A stretch of 64,000 bases of DNA from Micavibrio sp. UBA6147. GTDB taxonomy: Bacteria; Pseudomonadota; Alphaproteobacteria; Micavibrionales; UBA1664. The notes beneath the pieces are model-generated. The model did not search any database. It was given only the letters and a program-made list of their open reading frames with translations, and had not been told where the DNA came from. Positions 41,513-49,978 of the stretch are shown here, piece after piece. How positions within the stretch are numbered: the first letter of the stretch is position 1; every line of letters begins with the position of its first letter. Where the stretch lies: positions 248,001 through 312,000 of the forward strand of contig DIUX01000004.1 of NCBI GenBank assembly GCA_002423185.1, written 5' to 3'. Position numbers and translations under genes: made by a program.

Positions 41513-42136
41513 ATGACATTCACGCTTCCCGACCTTCCCTATGCCTATGACGCGCTGGCGCCTTATATGTCCGCCGAAACGCTTGAATTTCACCACGACA
41601 AGCACCACCTTGCCTATGTGGACAAGGGCAATGAATTGCTCAGAGGGACTGGGCTTGAGGGCAAGAGCCTCGAAGAGATTGTGGTCGCGAGCTTTAAAGA
41701 CCCCAAGCAAGCCGGTTTGTTTAACCAAGCGGGGCAACATTGGAATCATATTCATTTTTGGAACTGGATGAAGCCCAAGGGCGGTGGCACAAAATTGCCG
41801 TCCGGCCTTGAAAAAGCCATTACGGAGAGCTTTGGCTCCTTCGCCGATTTCAAAGGTCAATTCAGCCAAGCCGGCATGACGCAGTTTGGTTCCGGCTGGT
41901 GCTGGCTCGTGATGGATGCGCAGGGCAAATTATCCGTGATGAAAACCCCGAACGGCGAAAACCCGTTGGCGCATGGCAAAACGGCTTTGCTGGGCTGTGA
42001 TGTATGGGAACATTCCTACTACATTGATTACCGCAACGCCCGCGCCAAATATCTTGACGCCTTTGTTGACAGCCTCGTGAACTGGGACTATGTCGCGCAG
42101 TTGTTTGAAAAAGGCCCATTGTCGATCGCGGCTTAG
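41513..42136 (+). CDS. sodB: Superoxide dismutase, Fe/Mn type (probably Fe)
   Basis: The 207-aa enzyme converts superoxide to peroxide and oxygen. Metal ligands are His in LEFHHDKHHLAYV, His in AGQHWNHIHFWNWM, and Asp and His in CDVWEHSYYIDYRN. SGWCWLV and the Gln-bearing region fit the iron type. AAAAGGAG lies about 10 bp before ATG 41513. A strong terminator follows. It is divergent from the NDUFAF6-like gene by 94 bp. Confidence 0.96.
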   Translation: MTFTLPDLPYAYDALAPYMSAETLEFHHDKHHLAYVDKGNELLRGTGLEGKSLEEIVVASFKDPKQAGLFNQAGQHWNHIHFWNWMKPKGGGTKLPSGLEKAITESFGSFADFKGQFSQAGMTQFGSGWCWLVMDAQGKLSVMKTPNGENPLAHGKTALLGCDVWEHSYYIDYRNARAKYLDAFVDSLVNWDYVAQLFEKGPLSIAA

Positions 42137-42167
42137 GGCCGTATGGCTTTATGAGCATAGAATACAG

Positions 42168-42196
42168 AGCGCCCCAAAATGGGGCGCTTTTTCTTT
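42168..42196 (+). terminator. Terminator after sodB
   Basis: AGCGCCCC-AAAAT-GGGGCGCT followed by TTTTCTTT. Confidence 0.9.
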
Positions 42197-42297
42197 GCTT
42201 GGTTTATATGTTGACGCAGCCGGAAACGCGTGTTTAAACTTTTAAAAATAAATATAAAAAACGCAGTAAAACGACAGACGAACAGGGAAAACGCTCT

Positions 42298-43116
42298 ATG
42301 CAGGATCATCCGCTTTTCTTGCGCCTCATCACCGACATTCATGTGGGGGAGGATCGCAACGACCGTATCGGCACACAAGCCATTCAATTAATGCGCGAAT
42401 TTGTTGCCAAAGCCAACGAAGACCGCCCGCAGGCCGTGATCGACATGGGCGACCGCGTGATGCAGACAAGCCCGTCCGAGGACGCCAAAAACCTCAAAAA
42501 GCTGAGTGACGAATTCAACAAATTGGCGGTGCCGCATTACCATGTTCACGGCAATCACGACGTGCTGCATTTGACCCGTTCGGTGAATCAGGAATTGCTC
42601 GATATGGGGGCGGATCGTTCGACCAGCAAAGATGTGGGGAGTTATCATCTCGTTTTTTGGAATCCGGGGCTTGAAATTACGCAAGACGGGCTGACCGCCA
42701 ATCGTGACGATATTGCGTGGCTGGAGAATACATTGCTCACCACCGACCGCCCGTGTTTGGTGTTCACCCATGTGCCGCTTGATAATGAGGCGATTGAAAA
42801 CCCGAAAAACCGCCATGAGCGCCGCTTGCCCTATTTCGCGAATTATCCGCAAAATCCGTTCATTCGCAAAATCATGGAACAAAGCGGCAAGGTTGTGGCG
42901 TGTTTTTCAGGGCATCGTCACCTGAACACGCATGCGCAAATCAATGGCATTCATTACATTACGCTGGATTCTTTTGTAAAACGCACCAAGGACAACCCGA
43001 ATGTGCCGAGCGGCGCCTATGCCGACCTCACCATCGACCGCGAGGGGAACATCACCTTCCAAGTGCAAGGGCTTGAGCCTGTTACCCGCAAGTTTACGAA
43101 GAATCCTTATATCTAG
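42298..43116 (+). CDS. Calcineurin-like metallophosphoesterase (CpdA-related)
   Basis: The 272-aa protein carries the five metal motifs: DIHVGE (D-x-H), VIDMGDRV (G-D), HVHGNHDVL (G-N-H-D), VFTHVPLD (H) and FSGHRHLNTH (G-H-x-H). The architecture matches bacterial class III cyclic-nucleotide phosphodiesterases (CpdA/Icc family) but the specificity is uncertain; 2',3'-cNMP or other phosphodiesters are possible. No signal peptide is apparent, so it is probably cytoplasmic. ATG 42298 follows GGGAAAACGCTCT. Confidence 0.85.
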   Translation: MQDHPLFLRLITDIHVGEDRNDRIGTQAIQLMREFVAKANEDRPQAVIDMGDRVMQTSPSEDAKNLKKLSDEFNKLAVPHYHVHGNHDVLHLTRSVNQELLDMGADRSTSKDVGSYHLVFWNPGLEITQDGLTANRDDIAWLENTLLTTDRPCLVFTHVPLDNEAIENPKNRHERRLPYFANYPQNPFIRKIMEQSGKVVACFSGHRHLNTHAQINGIHYITLDSFVKRTKDNPNVPSGAYADLTIDREGNITFQVQGLEPVTRKFTKNPYI

Positions 43117-43138
43117 GGTCGTTTCGTTTTCGGTTTAG

Positions 43139-43612
43139 CTAGCAGTATTTCCACATGTCTTTGCGGATTTGTTCGCTGATGGAATCGTCTTGGAGCTTTT
43201 TCGTGTCGTCGGAATAGACGGGGCCGAAGACCAGTTCCTTGCTATGGGATTTATTCAAAGTGATGGCGGCTTCGTTGGTGCCTTTCGGGCTGACGACATA
43301 GACATAGTTCCCGTCACGGGTTTGCAAGAACATGGCAAAGCCAACGGGTTTTTTGTTTTGTCCCGCCATGGCGATTTTATAGAGCATGTCATAGCTCGCG
43401 CCGCGCGGGATGGTTTTGAACTGGATGCCTTGGTCGACATTGCCATCGTTCACGGTTTTGCAATCGACAATCAGCATGTTGACGGGCAATTCATGTTTAT
43501 TGATCTTTTGCGCATAACCCGTTTGCGGCAAGATACATAAAACGGCCAAGAACAAGCACAGAATAAGGAGTCTGAGCGATGCTTTGGGCGCGGATTCTGT
43601 GTAAATCTTCAT
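43139..43612 (-). CDS. Small periplasmic protein, unknown function
   Basis: ATG 43612 gives 157 aa with a signal peptide (KASLRLLILCLFLAVLCILP, cleaved after YAQ or QTGYA). The mature protein is polar with Cys at IVDCKTV and at the very C-terminus (KDMWKYC), so an end-to-end disulfide is possible. FLQTRDGNYVYVVSPKG and KELVFGPVY suggest a compact beta fold. I recognise no family with confidence; an IalB-like affiliation was considered and is weak. It is convergent with the metallophosphoesterase gene (22-bp gap). Confidence 0.65.
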   Translation of the reverse strand: MKIYTESAPKASLRLLILCLFLAVLCILPQTGYAQKINKHELPVNMLIVDCKTVNDGNVDQGIQFKTIPRGASYDMLYKIAMAGQNKKPVGFAMFLQTRDGNYVYVVSPKGTNEAAITLNKSHSKELVFGPVYSDDTKKLQDDSISEQIRKDMWKYC

Positions 43613-43691
43613 GGGATTTCGGGCTATGTTGGCTGTGAAATATATCGACACCCATTATAGACGGAAAAGATTTAAGGAAAAGCTAAGTCTT

Positions 43692-44249
43692 TTATCGCCG
43701 TTTTGGCTCGTCCGGTGCGGGGCGTTTAAGGCGAATGGAAGGGGAGGACTTGACGATCTGTTGGGGCAGGCTGTCCACCCATTTGCTCCAATGAATTTTG
43801 GCCAGAGGCTGTTTTGCATCAATCGACGCAAATTCATTCGTTGTCATGGCGCGGCTTTCAAGCTCTTTCAAGGCTTCAATCGCTTCGGGCAAGGACACAG
43901 CCTTTTTGCCGTTCCAGCCAATATCTTGTGCTGTTGAGTGAACATCTTGCGGGCGGACGGTGCGGTAAGAGGCGAGCTTTTCAAGCAAGGTTATGTCATG
44001 CTCACGGCGAATTTTATATAAATCCGATCCTTGGATTTTTTGGGCTTCCCACCATGTTCTGACCAGAACTCGACATGAATCCATTTTTGAATGGATCAAG
44101 GTGCTGTATTGCGGGATGCTTTTTTCCTGACAAAAGCGATGGGTCGCGATGCGTTTGTCGGAAGGCTTGAACGGACTCGCGCACAGACTCGCCATTCGAC
44201 TGAATATCGATGATGTCGTCGGGCTTTTTGGCGGGGTGTCCTTGCTCAT
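43692..44249 (-). CDS. Basic hypothetical protein
   Basis: ATG 44249 (MSKDTPPKSPTTSS) gives 185 aa. The N-terminal 35 residues are Ser/Pro/Lys-rich and disordered; the rest is alpha-helical with charged and Trp-rich segments (VRTWWEAQKIQGSDLYKIRR; LPEAIEALKELESRAMTT; AKIHWSKWVDSLPQ). The C-terminus is Arg/Lys/Pro-rich. No motif is recognised. It could bind nucleic acid or another protein. It is same-strand and 79 bp upstream of the small periplasmic gene. Confidence 0.6.
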   Translation of the reverse strand: MSKDTPPKSPTTSSIFSRMASLCASPFKPSDKRIATHRFCQEKSIPQYSTLIHSKMDSCRVLVRTWWEAQKIQGSDLYKIRREHDITLLEKLASYRTVRPQDVHSTAQDIGWNGKKAVSLPEAIEALKELESRAMTTNEFASIDAKQPLAKIHWSKWVDSLPQQIVKSSPSIRLKRPAPDEPKRR

Positions 44250-44340
44250 GCTTCTTCCATAGCGGTTCTTTTTTGCAATGTAGCGGCAGACCACGCTTTA
44301 CGCAATAAAAAACATTATGAAAACAGGGGTTCGATGGTAA

Positions 44341-44724
44341 TCAAGCGGCGAGGGGCGGGTATAAAAGGGCGCAAACGCGGCGGCCGTCGCTCATCAAGAT
44401 GTTATAGCTGCGACACGCCGCGCCGGTATCCATGGTTTCGACGCCGATTCCCTTGGTTTTTAAATGGGCGCGTATGGCGGGGGGGAGCATCTTCATCGCC
44501 GCGCCAGTGCCGATGAGCAACACGTCAACGGCGCCCTTATACGCGTCAAAAACATCGAGGTCTTCGGCGCTCAGGGCGTCAAAACTGTCTTGGGCAAAAT
44601 CGGCGGTTTCCAATGGGAAAACAAGGACGGGCTTGTCATGCAAAACACCGCTGATCTTGATTCCAGCGGCGCCATAGCTTTGTATGACTTTGCTGCGGGT
44701 GGAGATGAGCGGGGTAATGTCCAT
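44341..44724 (-). CDS. Mth938/NDUFAF3-family protein
   Basis: The 127-aa protein has the Mth938 fold pattern: VDVLLIGTGAAMKMLPPAIR, then LKTKGIGVETMDTGAACRSYN and GRRVCALLYPPL. The 'I-G-x-G...P...G-I-x-x-E-x-M-x-T-x-A-A-C-R-x-Y-N' signature is diagnostic. The eukaryotic homologue NDUFAF3 is a complex I assembly factor. The NDUFAF6-like gene lies about 3 kb away, whereas in many alphaproteobacteria the two are adjacent to secDF. It is 67 bp downstream of trmFO on the same strand and probably co-transcribed. Confidence 0.9.
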   Translation of the reverse strand: MDITPLISTRSKVIQSYGAAGIKISGVLHDKPVLVFPLETADFAQDSFDALSAEDLDVFDAYKGAVDVLLIGTGAAMKMLPPAIRAHLKTKGIGVETMDTGAACRSYNILMSDGRRVCALLYPPLAA

Positions 44725-44791
44725 GAATGGGTTTGTCCTGTGTGGGGCGTGTGTGTCTTAGGGCGCGCTTTGGCTTTAGCTATCTATAGTT

Positions 44792-46177
44792 TTAGGCAGC
44801 TTTTTTCGCTTTGTTGAATTGGCTGGAGGCCAGCCATTCATTGAGATCTTCAATCGCTCGGGCGGACATGGCCTGTTTGCGGTCTTTGCCCTTGGCGCGG
44901 CGGCCTTTGGCGTTTGTTGCGTCAATATCGGGGAACAGGCCGAAATTAATGTTCATCGGTTGGAATGTTTCGGCATTGGCGCCGCCGGTGATGTGGTTGA
45001 GCAGCGCCCCATGCGCCGTTGTGACGGGCGGAATTTCAACACTAAGGCCAAGGCGCTCGGCGGCGGCGAAGCGTCCGGCCATAAGGCCAACGGCGGCGCT
45101 CTCGACATAGCCTTCACAGCCTGAGATTTGTCCGGCAAAGCGAATGCGGGGCAGGGCTTTCATCTGTAACGACGCGCCGAGCAATTTCGGGGCGTTGATA
45201 AAGGTGTTGCGGTGAAGCCCGCCAAGTCGCGCAAAGGTCGCGTCCTCAAGCCCCGGTATCATGCGGAATAATTCGGTCTGCGCGCCGTATTTTGTTTTGG
45301 TCTGGAATCCGACCATGTTGTACAGCGTGCCAAGGGCGTTGTCTTGGCGCAATTGCACAACGGCGTAGGGGCGCTCGTCCTTATGCGGGTTGGTCAGGCC
45401 GACCGGCTTCATCGGGCCAAAGCGCAATGTTTCGGGGCCGCGCTCCGCCATGACCTCAACCGGCATACAGCCTTCGAAATACGGTGTGTCTTTTTCCCAT
45501 TCCTTGAATTCGGTTTTTTCGGAGGCGATCAAGGCCTCGACAAAGGCGTAATATTGGTCGCGGTTCATCGGGCAATTAATGTAATCCTTGCCCGTTCCGG
45601 CGGGGCCGGCCTTGTCATAGCGGGATTGAAACCACGCTACGTCCATATTGATGCTCTCTTTGTAAATGATCGGGGCAATGGCATCGAAAAACGCCAATTC
45701 GCGTTCGCCGCCCAGTTTCGCAATCGCCTCGGCAAGGGCGGGGGAGGTCAAAGGGCCGGTCGCGATGATGACGCTGTCCCATTCTTCGGGCGGCAAGCCT
45801 TGGATTTCTTCACGCTGGATGGTGACAAGGGGGTGCGATTCCAGTGCCGCTGTGACATTGGCGGAAAATACATCTCGGTCAACGGCAAGCGCCCCGCCGG
45901 CAGGAACGGCGGCTTTGTCGCCCTCACGCAGTATCAACGACCCGCACAAGCGCATTTCAGCGTGCAGCAAGCCAACCGCGTTGTTTTCGGCATCGTCCGA
46001 GCGGAAGGAGTTTGAGCAAACAAGCTCCGCCAGCCCTTCGGTTTTATGGGCGTCGGTTTTGCGGTGCGGGCGCATTTCATGGATCACCACCGGCACGCCA
46101 GCCTGTGCGATTTGCCATGCGGCTTCTGATCCGGCGAGTCCGCCGCCGATAATATGGATGGGTGCGATGTCTGTCAT
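44792..46177 (-). CDS. trmFO: tRNA (uracil-5-)-methyltransferase TrmFO (folate/FAD-dependent)
   Basis: TrmFO makes 5-methyluridine-54 in the tRNA T loop, using methylene-tetrahydrofolate and FADH2 instead of SAM. The 461-aa protein has the FAD loop IHIIGGGLAGSEAAWQIAQAG, a block beginning HKTEGLAELVCSNSFRSDD (with the catalytic-region Cys), and KYGAQTELFRMIPGLEDATF. The C-terminal INFGLFPDID is family-typical. The start MTDIAPIHII at 46177 is well placed. mth938-like 44341 follows. Confidence 0.95.
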   Translation of the reverse strand: MTDIAPIHIIGGGLAGSEAAWQIAQAGVPVVIHEMRPHRKTDAHKTEGLAELVCSNSFRSDDAENNAVGLLHAEMRLCGSLILREGDKAAVPAGGALAVDRDVFSANVTAALESHPLVTIQREEIQGLPPEEWDSVIIATGPLTSPALAEAIAKLGGERELAFFDAIAPIIYKESINMDVAWFQSRYDKAGPAGTGKDYINCPMNRDQYYAFVEALIASEKTEFKEWEKDTPYFEGCMPVEVMAERGPETLRFGPMKPVGLTNPHKDERPYAVVQLRQDNALGTLYNMVGFQTKTKYGAQTELFRMIPGLEDATFARLGGLHRNTFINAPKLLGASLQMKALPRIRFAGQISGCEGYVESAAVGLMAGRFAAAERLGLSVEIPPVTTAHGALLNHITGGANAETFQPMNINFGLFPDIDATNAKGRRAKGKDRKQAMSARAIEDLNEWLASSQFNKAKKAA

Positions 46178-46233
46178 AGCCGCGATTTTTAGCCAATAAG
46201 TATGAGGAATGCAAGGGTTATCTTGCTTTTGGC

Positions 46234-46317
46234 GGCAGAGTTGATGGCAGAGTTGATGACAGGATTGATGGCATAACTGCCGGCAGAATTGCTAGTGAGA
46301 TTGACGGCTGGGTTGAT
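46234..46317. repeat. Seven diverged 12-bp tandem repeats
   Basis: Starting with two identical GGCAGAGTTGAT units, five more diverged 12-mers continue in perfect register (GACAGGATTGAT, GGCATAACTGCC, GGCAGAATTGCT, AGTGAGATTGAC, GGCTGGGTTGAT). They lie in the gap between trmFO and the iron permease, 80 bp before the Fur box. An in-frame reading has no start codon. The gap (46178-46469) otherwise holds the Fur box. Confidence 0.8.
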
Positions 46318-46396
46318 GGAGCGGGCTTATTATTTTTGGTCTGTTTTGTCGCAGTTGCCCCCCTTGTCATCCGTGTAAACTTCGCGTATCGTTTTT

Positions 46397-46418
46397 GATA
46401 ATGAGAATTATTCTCATT
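46397..46418 (+). promoter_or_regulatory. Fur box upstream of the iron permease gene
   Basis: GATAATGAGAATTATTCTCATT contains the exact palindrome ATGAGAA-TTA-TTCTCAT (46401-46417), close to the Fur consensus. It starts about 70 bp before the FTR1 start, a position suited to iron-dependent repression of a promoter there. Confidence 0.85.
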
Positions 46419-46469
46419 TGTGGTGTGTCTGGTACATGCCGCGATTTGTATAATAAAAGGGGGATAATG

Positions 46470-47249
46470 ATGCTTGAATCTATGATGATTACCTTCCGCG
46501 AGGGGATGGAGGCTTTCCTCATTGTGGCGGTTTGTATGGCTTATTTAAAGCGGACGGGGCGTGCGCATTTGCTCGGTTCCGTCTATGCCGGTATTGCTGT
46601 TGCGGTTGTGGCAAGTGGGGTTTTGGGTGTCTGGCTCGAATCGGTTGCGGATAATCCGGTGACGGAGGGCGGTCTGGCGATGGTTGCAGCGGTTTTGGTC
46701 GCCAGTTTGACGGTGCATATGATGAAGGCCGCAAAAACAATCAGCCGCACAATCACTGACCGGTTGGAGCGTAACGCTCAAAAGACAGGGTTTTGGGCCG
46801 CTTTCGGTGTTTTTGCGTTTGTGGCTTTGATGATTACGCGCGAAGGCATGGAAATGGCCTTGATGATGAACGCAATCCTGAGCGACGAGCATATCGGCAT
46901 GGTTTTGGCCGGTGCTGTGGGCGGGGTGTTGCTGGCTGTGGGCGCCGCATTTTTATGGGTGCGTAAAAGCCACCTTATTAACCTTGGACGCTTTTTGAAT
47001 GTGACGGCGATTTTCCTGCTGTTATTCGCGGTGCATTTGTTCATGTATGGTTTCCACGAATTGACGGAGGCTCAGGTCTTGCCGTTTATTGATAATCTGT
47101 ACTGGCATGACCGCACAGAAATTTTTGAAGGCAATGAAATTGGCGGGCAAGTCATCGGTGTTGCGATGATTGCGGTTCCCTTGCTGTGGCTGGGGTTTGC
47201 CGTGTGGAAGGCGCGCACCGTGCCCAATAAGGTGGCTGCTTCGGCTTAG
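46470..47249 (+). CDS. FTR1-family high-affinity iron permease
   Basis: The 259-aa membrane protein has two copies of the iron-relay R-E-G-x-E motif: TFREGMEAFL in helix 1 and TREGMEMALMMN in helix 4. About seven hydrophobic segments follow the FTR1 pattern. In bacteria it works with EfeO/EfeB-type or copper-oxidase partners to move ferric or ferrous iron; none is adjacent here. ATG 46470 is preferred over 46467 because AAAAGGGGG ends 6 bp before it. The Fur box predicts induction under iron limitation. A bidirectional terminator follows. Confidence 0.92.
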   Translation: MLESMMITFREGMEAFLIVAVCMAYLKRTGRAHLLGSVYAGIAVAVVASGVLGVWLESVADNPVTEGGLAMVAAVLVASLTVHMMKAAKTISRTITDRLERNAQKTGFWAAFGVFAFVALMITREGMEMALMMNAILSDEHIGMVLAGAVGGVLLAVGAAFLWVRKSHLINLGRFLNVTAIFLLLFAVHLFMYGFHELTEAQVLPFIDNLYWHDRTEIFEGNEIGGQVIGVAMIAVPLLWLGFAVWKARTVPNKVAASA

Positions 47250-47270
47250 ATCATTAAAGGCCGAAAAGCA

Positions 47271-47303
47271 AAATGGCGACCTTTGGTGAGGCCGCCATTT
47301 TTT
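47271..47303. terminator. Terminator between FTR1 and the PiT-like gene
   Basis: AAAATGGCG and CGCCATTTTTT enclose ACCTTTGGTGAGGC. Confidence 0.85.
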
Positions 47304-47320
47304 ATGCGGGGCAATCCAGA

Positions 47321-48277
47321 TTAACTCAACACATAGTGAATGAGAAGAACGATCGCGACGGATATCGCAAGGCCAAACATCATCTTTAAAAAGTCTTTGC
47401 CGACAATCGGGAATACATATTTGAATTTATAGCTTTGCCGATGGACGGTGCAAATCGCCAATTCGCGCCCGCACAAAACCCCTACAAACACCCATGTCGT
47501 GGACATTGGCACATTGTTATATTCCTTGAAAAACAACAAGATAAACGCATAAACAAAATCAATGATGGTGGCGGAGCGCATAAACCGCGTGCCGGTTTTG
47601 TCGAGAACGATTTTTTGAATCTCGCCGCCTTTGCTTTTGAAAATATAGGCAAGCCAAGCGCACGGCACGATAATGGCTAGCGCAAGGTGTGGAAGGTCAA
47701 GGCTGCGCGGTAAAAACACGGCGATGTTCGCCATGTCGTGCGACAACCATGTGTACCAAAGGAATCCGGTTGAAATCCATTGTAAGGTTCGCCAGATGGC
47801 GCGGTGTTCTTGCTTGACCTTGGTTTTCTTTTCGTTCAGAACGCGGCTCAGCACAATCCATAAAACATAGGAAAAAATGGCGGCAACGATATAGCCGATA
47901 ATGCTTTTGACCAGCATGGATTCGAGGACAACCGTGCTGGCAAAGGTGGACAGCACAAGAAATGTCGTGGAGACGGGAAGGCCGTATCGGGTCAGTACAA
48001 CAAGCACGAGCGGCGCTGCGGCGTGATACCATTGCACCGGTACATAAGGGATTTTGTCGAGGCGTCCGTGGGATATGTCGCCGGTGCCGGAGCTGTACCA
48101 CCCCCAAAGGATGGTCACGATCAAAACCGAGCAAGCCGCCGCCCATAAAACATACCATTTAAAGACTCGATTATTCGAGGCCATAAACGTGCCAAGGGTT
48201 TGAACCGAGTCATTGCCGATGACGGCATAGGAGGCGAGTAAAAATCCAACCAGTGCGTATATCGTATGAATATCCAT
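47321..48277 (-). CDS. PiT/PHO4-like inorganic phosphate (or other anion) transporter
   Basis: The 318-aa protein has about nine hydrophobic helices and the inverted duplicated PiT signature: GNDSVQTLGTF near the N-terminus and LSHDMANIAVFLPRSL in the second half. Each is followed by a P-x-S-T-T element (PVSTTFLVLS, PMSTTW). This matches the GANDVANAFG-type PHO4 motif, with substitutions. At 318 aa it is shorter than most PiT proteins, and the altered motif could mean a different anion. It uses an ion gradient, probably proton or sodium. It is convergent with the iron permease gene. Confidence 0.8.
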   Translation of the reverse strand: MDIHTIYALVGFLLASYAVIGNDSVQTLGTFMASNNRVFKWYVLWAAACSVLIVTILWGWYSSGTGDISHGRLDKIPYVPVQWYHAAAPLVLVVLTRYGLPVSTTFLVLSTFASTVVLESMLVKSIIGYIVAAIFSYVLWIVLSRVLNEKKTKVKQEHRAIWRTLQWISTGFLWYTWLSHDMANIAVFLPRSLDLPHLALAIIVPCAWLAYIFKSKGGEIQKIVLDKTGTRFMRSATIIDFVYAFILLFFKEYNNVPMSTTWVFVGVLCGRELAICTVHRQSYKFKYVFPIVGKDFLKMMFGLAISVAIVLLIHYVLS

Positions 48278-48411
48278 CGTGTGTGCTTCCCCTTGATATT
48301 ATTCATAAAAACGCAATATTGCTGCGTTGCATATGAAACGCACTTGACCAGACAAAGCCGCAAAACAAAACCCACTATTTTGGGTTATGCACAGGATATG
48401 TCGGCGCGGTC

Positions 48412-48879
48412 TTAGGGTTTTTTCGGGGTATAGGGTTTATAGTCGCGGCCTGCGGGGGATTTTTTTGTGAGGTTGGCGAGGCCTATTTTCACATAGGCAC
48501 GGGCATATCCGGCCACGCCATTGGCGCCGAATACGTCCATAATCATACGTTTTTCGGCCTTGAGGTTTTTGATCGTTGATTTGAGATAGGCTTTTTCATC
48601 GCCTTCAAAATCCGTCAGGGCGTGACGGGCGATTTTGACGATCGGAAGGGTTTTAAAATCATCCGATGGCGCATGGTCGGGGAAGGCGACAATGTCGAAT
48701 GATTTCAGCGTGTTGGTTGCTTGGCGAATTTTGATCATCTGCGTTGCACCGCTGGCGGCGTTGAACACTTTGACAAGCCAGATATCCGACGACGTCACCG
48801 CGTTGTTCCCCAAGGCCATACGGGGGCTTTCGCGGTGTCCGTCAAGGATGATGGCAACTGTTTTATCGTTCTTTTTCAT
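48412..48879 (-). CDS. Hypothetical protein, unknown function
   Basis: The 155-aa protein is mixed alpha/beta with a Lys-rich end (NLTKKSPAGRDYKPYTPKKP). It lacks hydrophobic segments and Cys, so it is cytoplasmic. I recognise no domain. FDIVAFPDHAPSDDF and TVAIILDGHRESPRMALGNN are its most distinctive stretches. It follows plsC by 38 bp on the same strand and is likely co-transcribed. Confidence 0.6.
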   Translation of the reverse strand: MKKNDKTVAIILDGHRESPRMALGNNAVTSSDIWLVKVFNAASGATQMIKIRQATNTLKSFDIVAFPDHAPSDDFKTLPIVKIARHALTDFEGDEKAYLKSTIKNLKAEKRMIMDVFGANGVAGYARAYVKIGLANLTKKSPAGRDYKPYTPKKP

Positions 48880-48917
48880 AGCTCTCTGCCTTAAAGGCGA
48901 TTCTTTCTCTTAAGAAA

Positions 48918-49766
48918 TCAGGCCAATGCGGGTGATGCCGGCTTGATGCCCAATTTGTCGATGATCCGTTCGCGCGCCGTGTTGGTCAAGGCCACATGGT
49001 CGGTAAAATCTTTGGCATTGAGCGGCTCAAGGAAATGAACATTCAAAACAATGGATTTGGTTTTCGCAACGTCCCAGATATGGCGCAGCAATCCTTTGTT
49101 CATCGTGCCTTTTTCGCGGTCGGTCGCATACCATGCGAAATTGTCGCGCAGGGGGCTTTTCTCGCCTTTTGGAATGCTCTGTCCGTTGACGCTCTCCAAC
49201 TCAATCGCGAGAGGCTGCGCCAAAATCGGCGTGTCGCCGTCATTGTTTTTGAACAGCAACGACATAACGGAGGGGCGGAATTTCAAGACTTCCGAACCGT
49301 CGCTCATTGTGCCTTCGGGGAAGATCACGACATTGTGTTTGTTGTCGAGTGTGTCTTTGACTTGGCCGCATACGCGGTCGATGACGGCTTGTTTTTCTTC
49401 GTCGGTGAGGCGGGATTTAACTTGCTCGATGAACACGGTGTTGCGCAGCTGTGCAATCTTGCCGATGACCGGCCATTTGGCAACGTCCTTGGCGGCGACA
49501 AAGCTCGCCTTGATGCTGTTGCCCAGAACGATGCTGTCGGCATAGGATGTGTGATTGGGAAGGTACAGGATTTGTGACCCGGTTTGTGCGGCGTTTTCGC
49601 CGTGTGTCTTGACGGTCACGTTCAATGTACGGGCGACAAAGCGCATCCAGTTATTGAAGACTTGATCCGATTTTTCCTGATTGGATGTGAATCGCAGGCG
49701 GGTCATATAGCCGACCGAACCAAAGCCGAGAACAGCCAGTTTAAACGCAGCACGCAATGAGGACAT
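48918..49766 (-). CDS. plsC: 1-acyl-sn-glycerol-3-phosphate acyltransferase (PlsC-like)
   Basis: The 282-aa protein acylates lysophosphatidate to phosphatidate in membrane lipid synthesis. The acyltransferase motif I is LPNHTSYAD (H-x4-D), motif III is VIFPEGTMSDG (P-E-G-T) and motif II/IV elements RNTVFIEQ and ILAQPLAI are present. A hydrophobic N-terminus (AAFKLAVLGFGSVGYM) anchors it. GGAAGGAAAA precedes the start at 49766 by 5 bp. The longer frame to 49820 is not needed. Confidence 0.9.
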   Translation of the reverse strand: MSSLRAAFKLAVLGFGSVGYMTRLRFTSNQEKSDQVFNNWMRFVARTLNVTVKTHGENAAQTGSQILYLPNHTSYADSIVLGNSIKASFVAAKDVAKWPVIGKIAQLRNTVFIEQVKSRLTDEEKQAVIDRVCGQVKDTLDNKHNVVIFPEGTMSDGSEVLKFRPSVMSLLFKNNDGDTPILAQPLAIELESVNGQSIPKGEKSPLRDNFAWYATDREKGTMNKGLLRHIWDVAKTKSIVLNVHFLEPLNAKDFTDHVALTNTARERIIDKLGIKPASPALA

Positions 49767-49978
49767 TTGTTTTTCCTTCCCTATAAGGTTCCCCGTATGC
49801 GGACAAAAGCCAAACGCCATGAGGCGGCCTTGCCATTACAGGGGCAATTTTATGGATATTGCTTTTTTGTTTAAGGGGCGGGGCGGAGCCTGTCAAGATT
49901 TATGTTAATGCTTGACGGGGTTGCATACGCTTTCAGGCGCCTTTAAGCGCCGGTGCAAAACGACAAGAGCCGCAAAAT

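Noticed and set aside
43139..43612. Invasion-associated locus B (IalB) assignment
   Set aside because: Only a loose resemblance in the middle; length and Cys positions do not agree.
46180..46398. Possible small coding frame containing the 12-bp repeats
   Set aside because: Open for 72 codons but with no ATG or plausible alternative start and no ribosome site.
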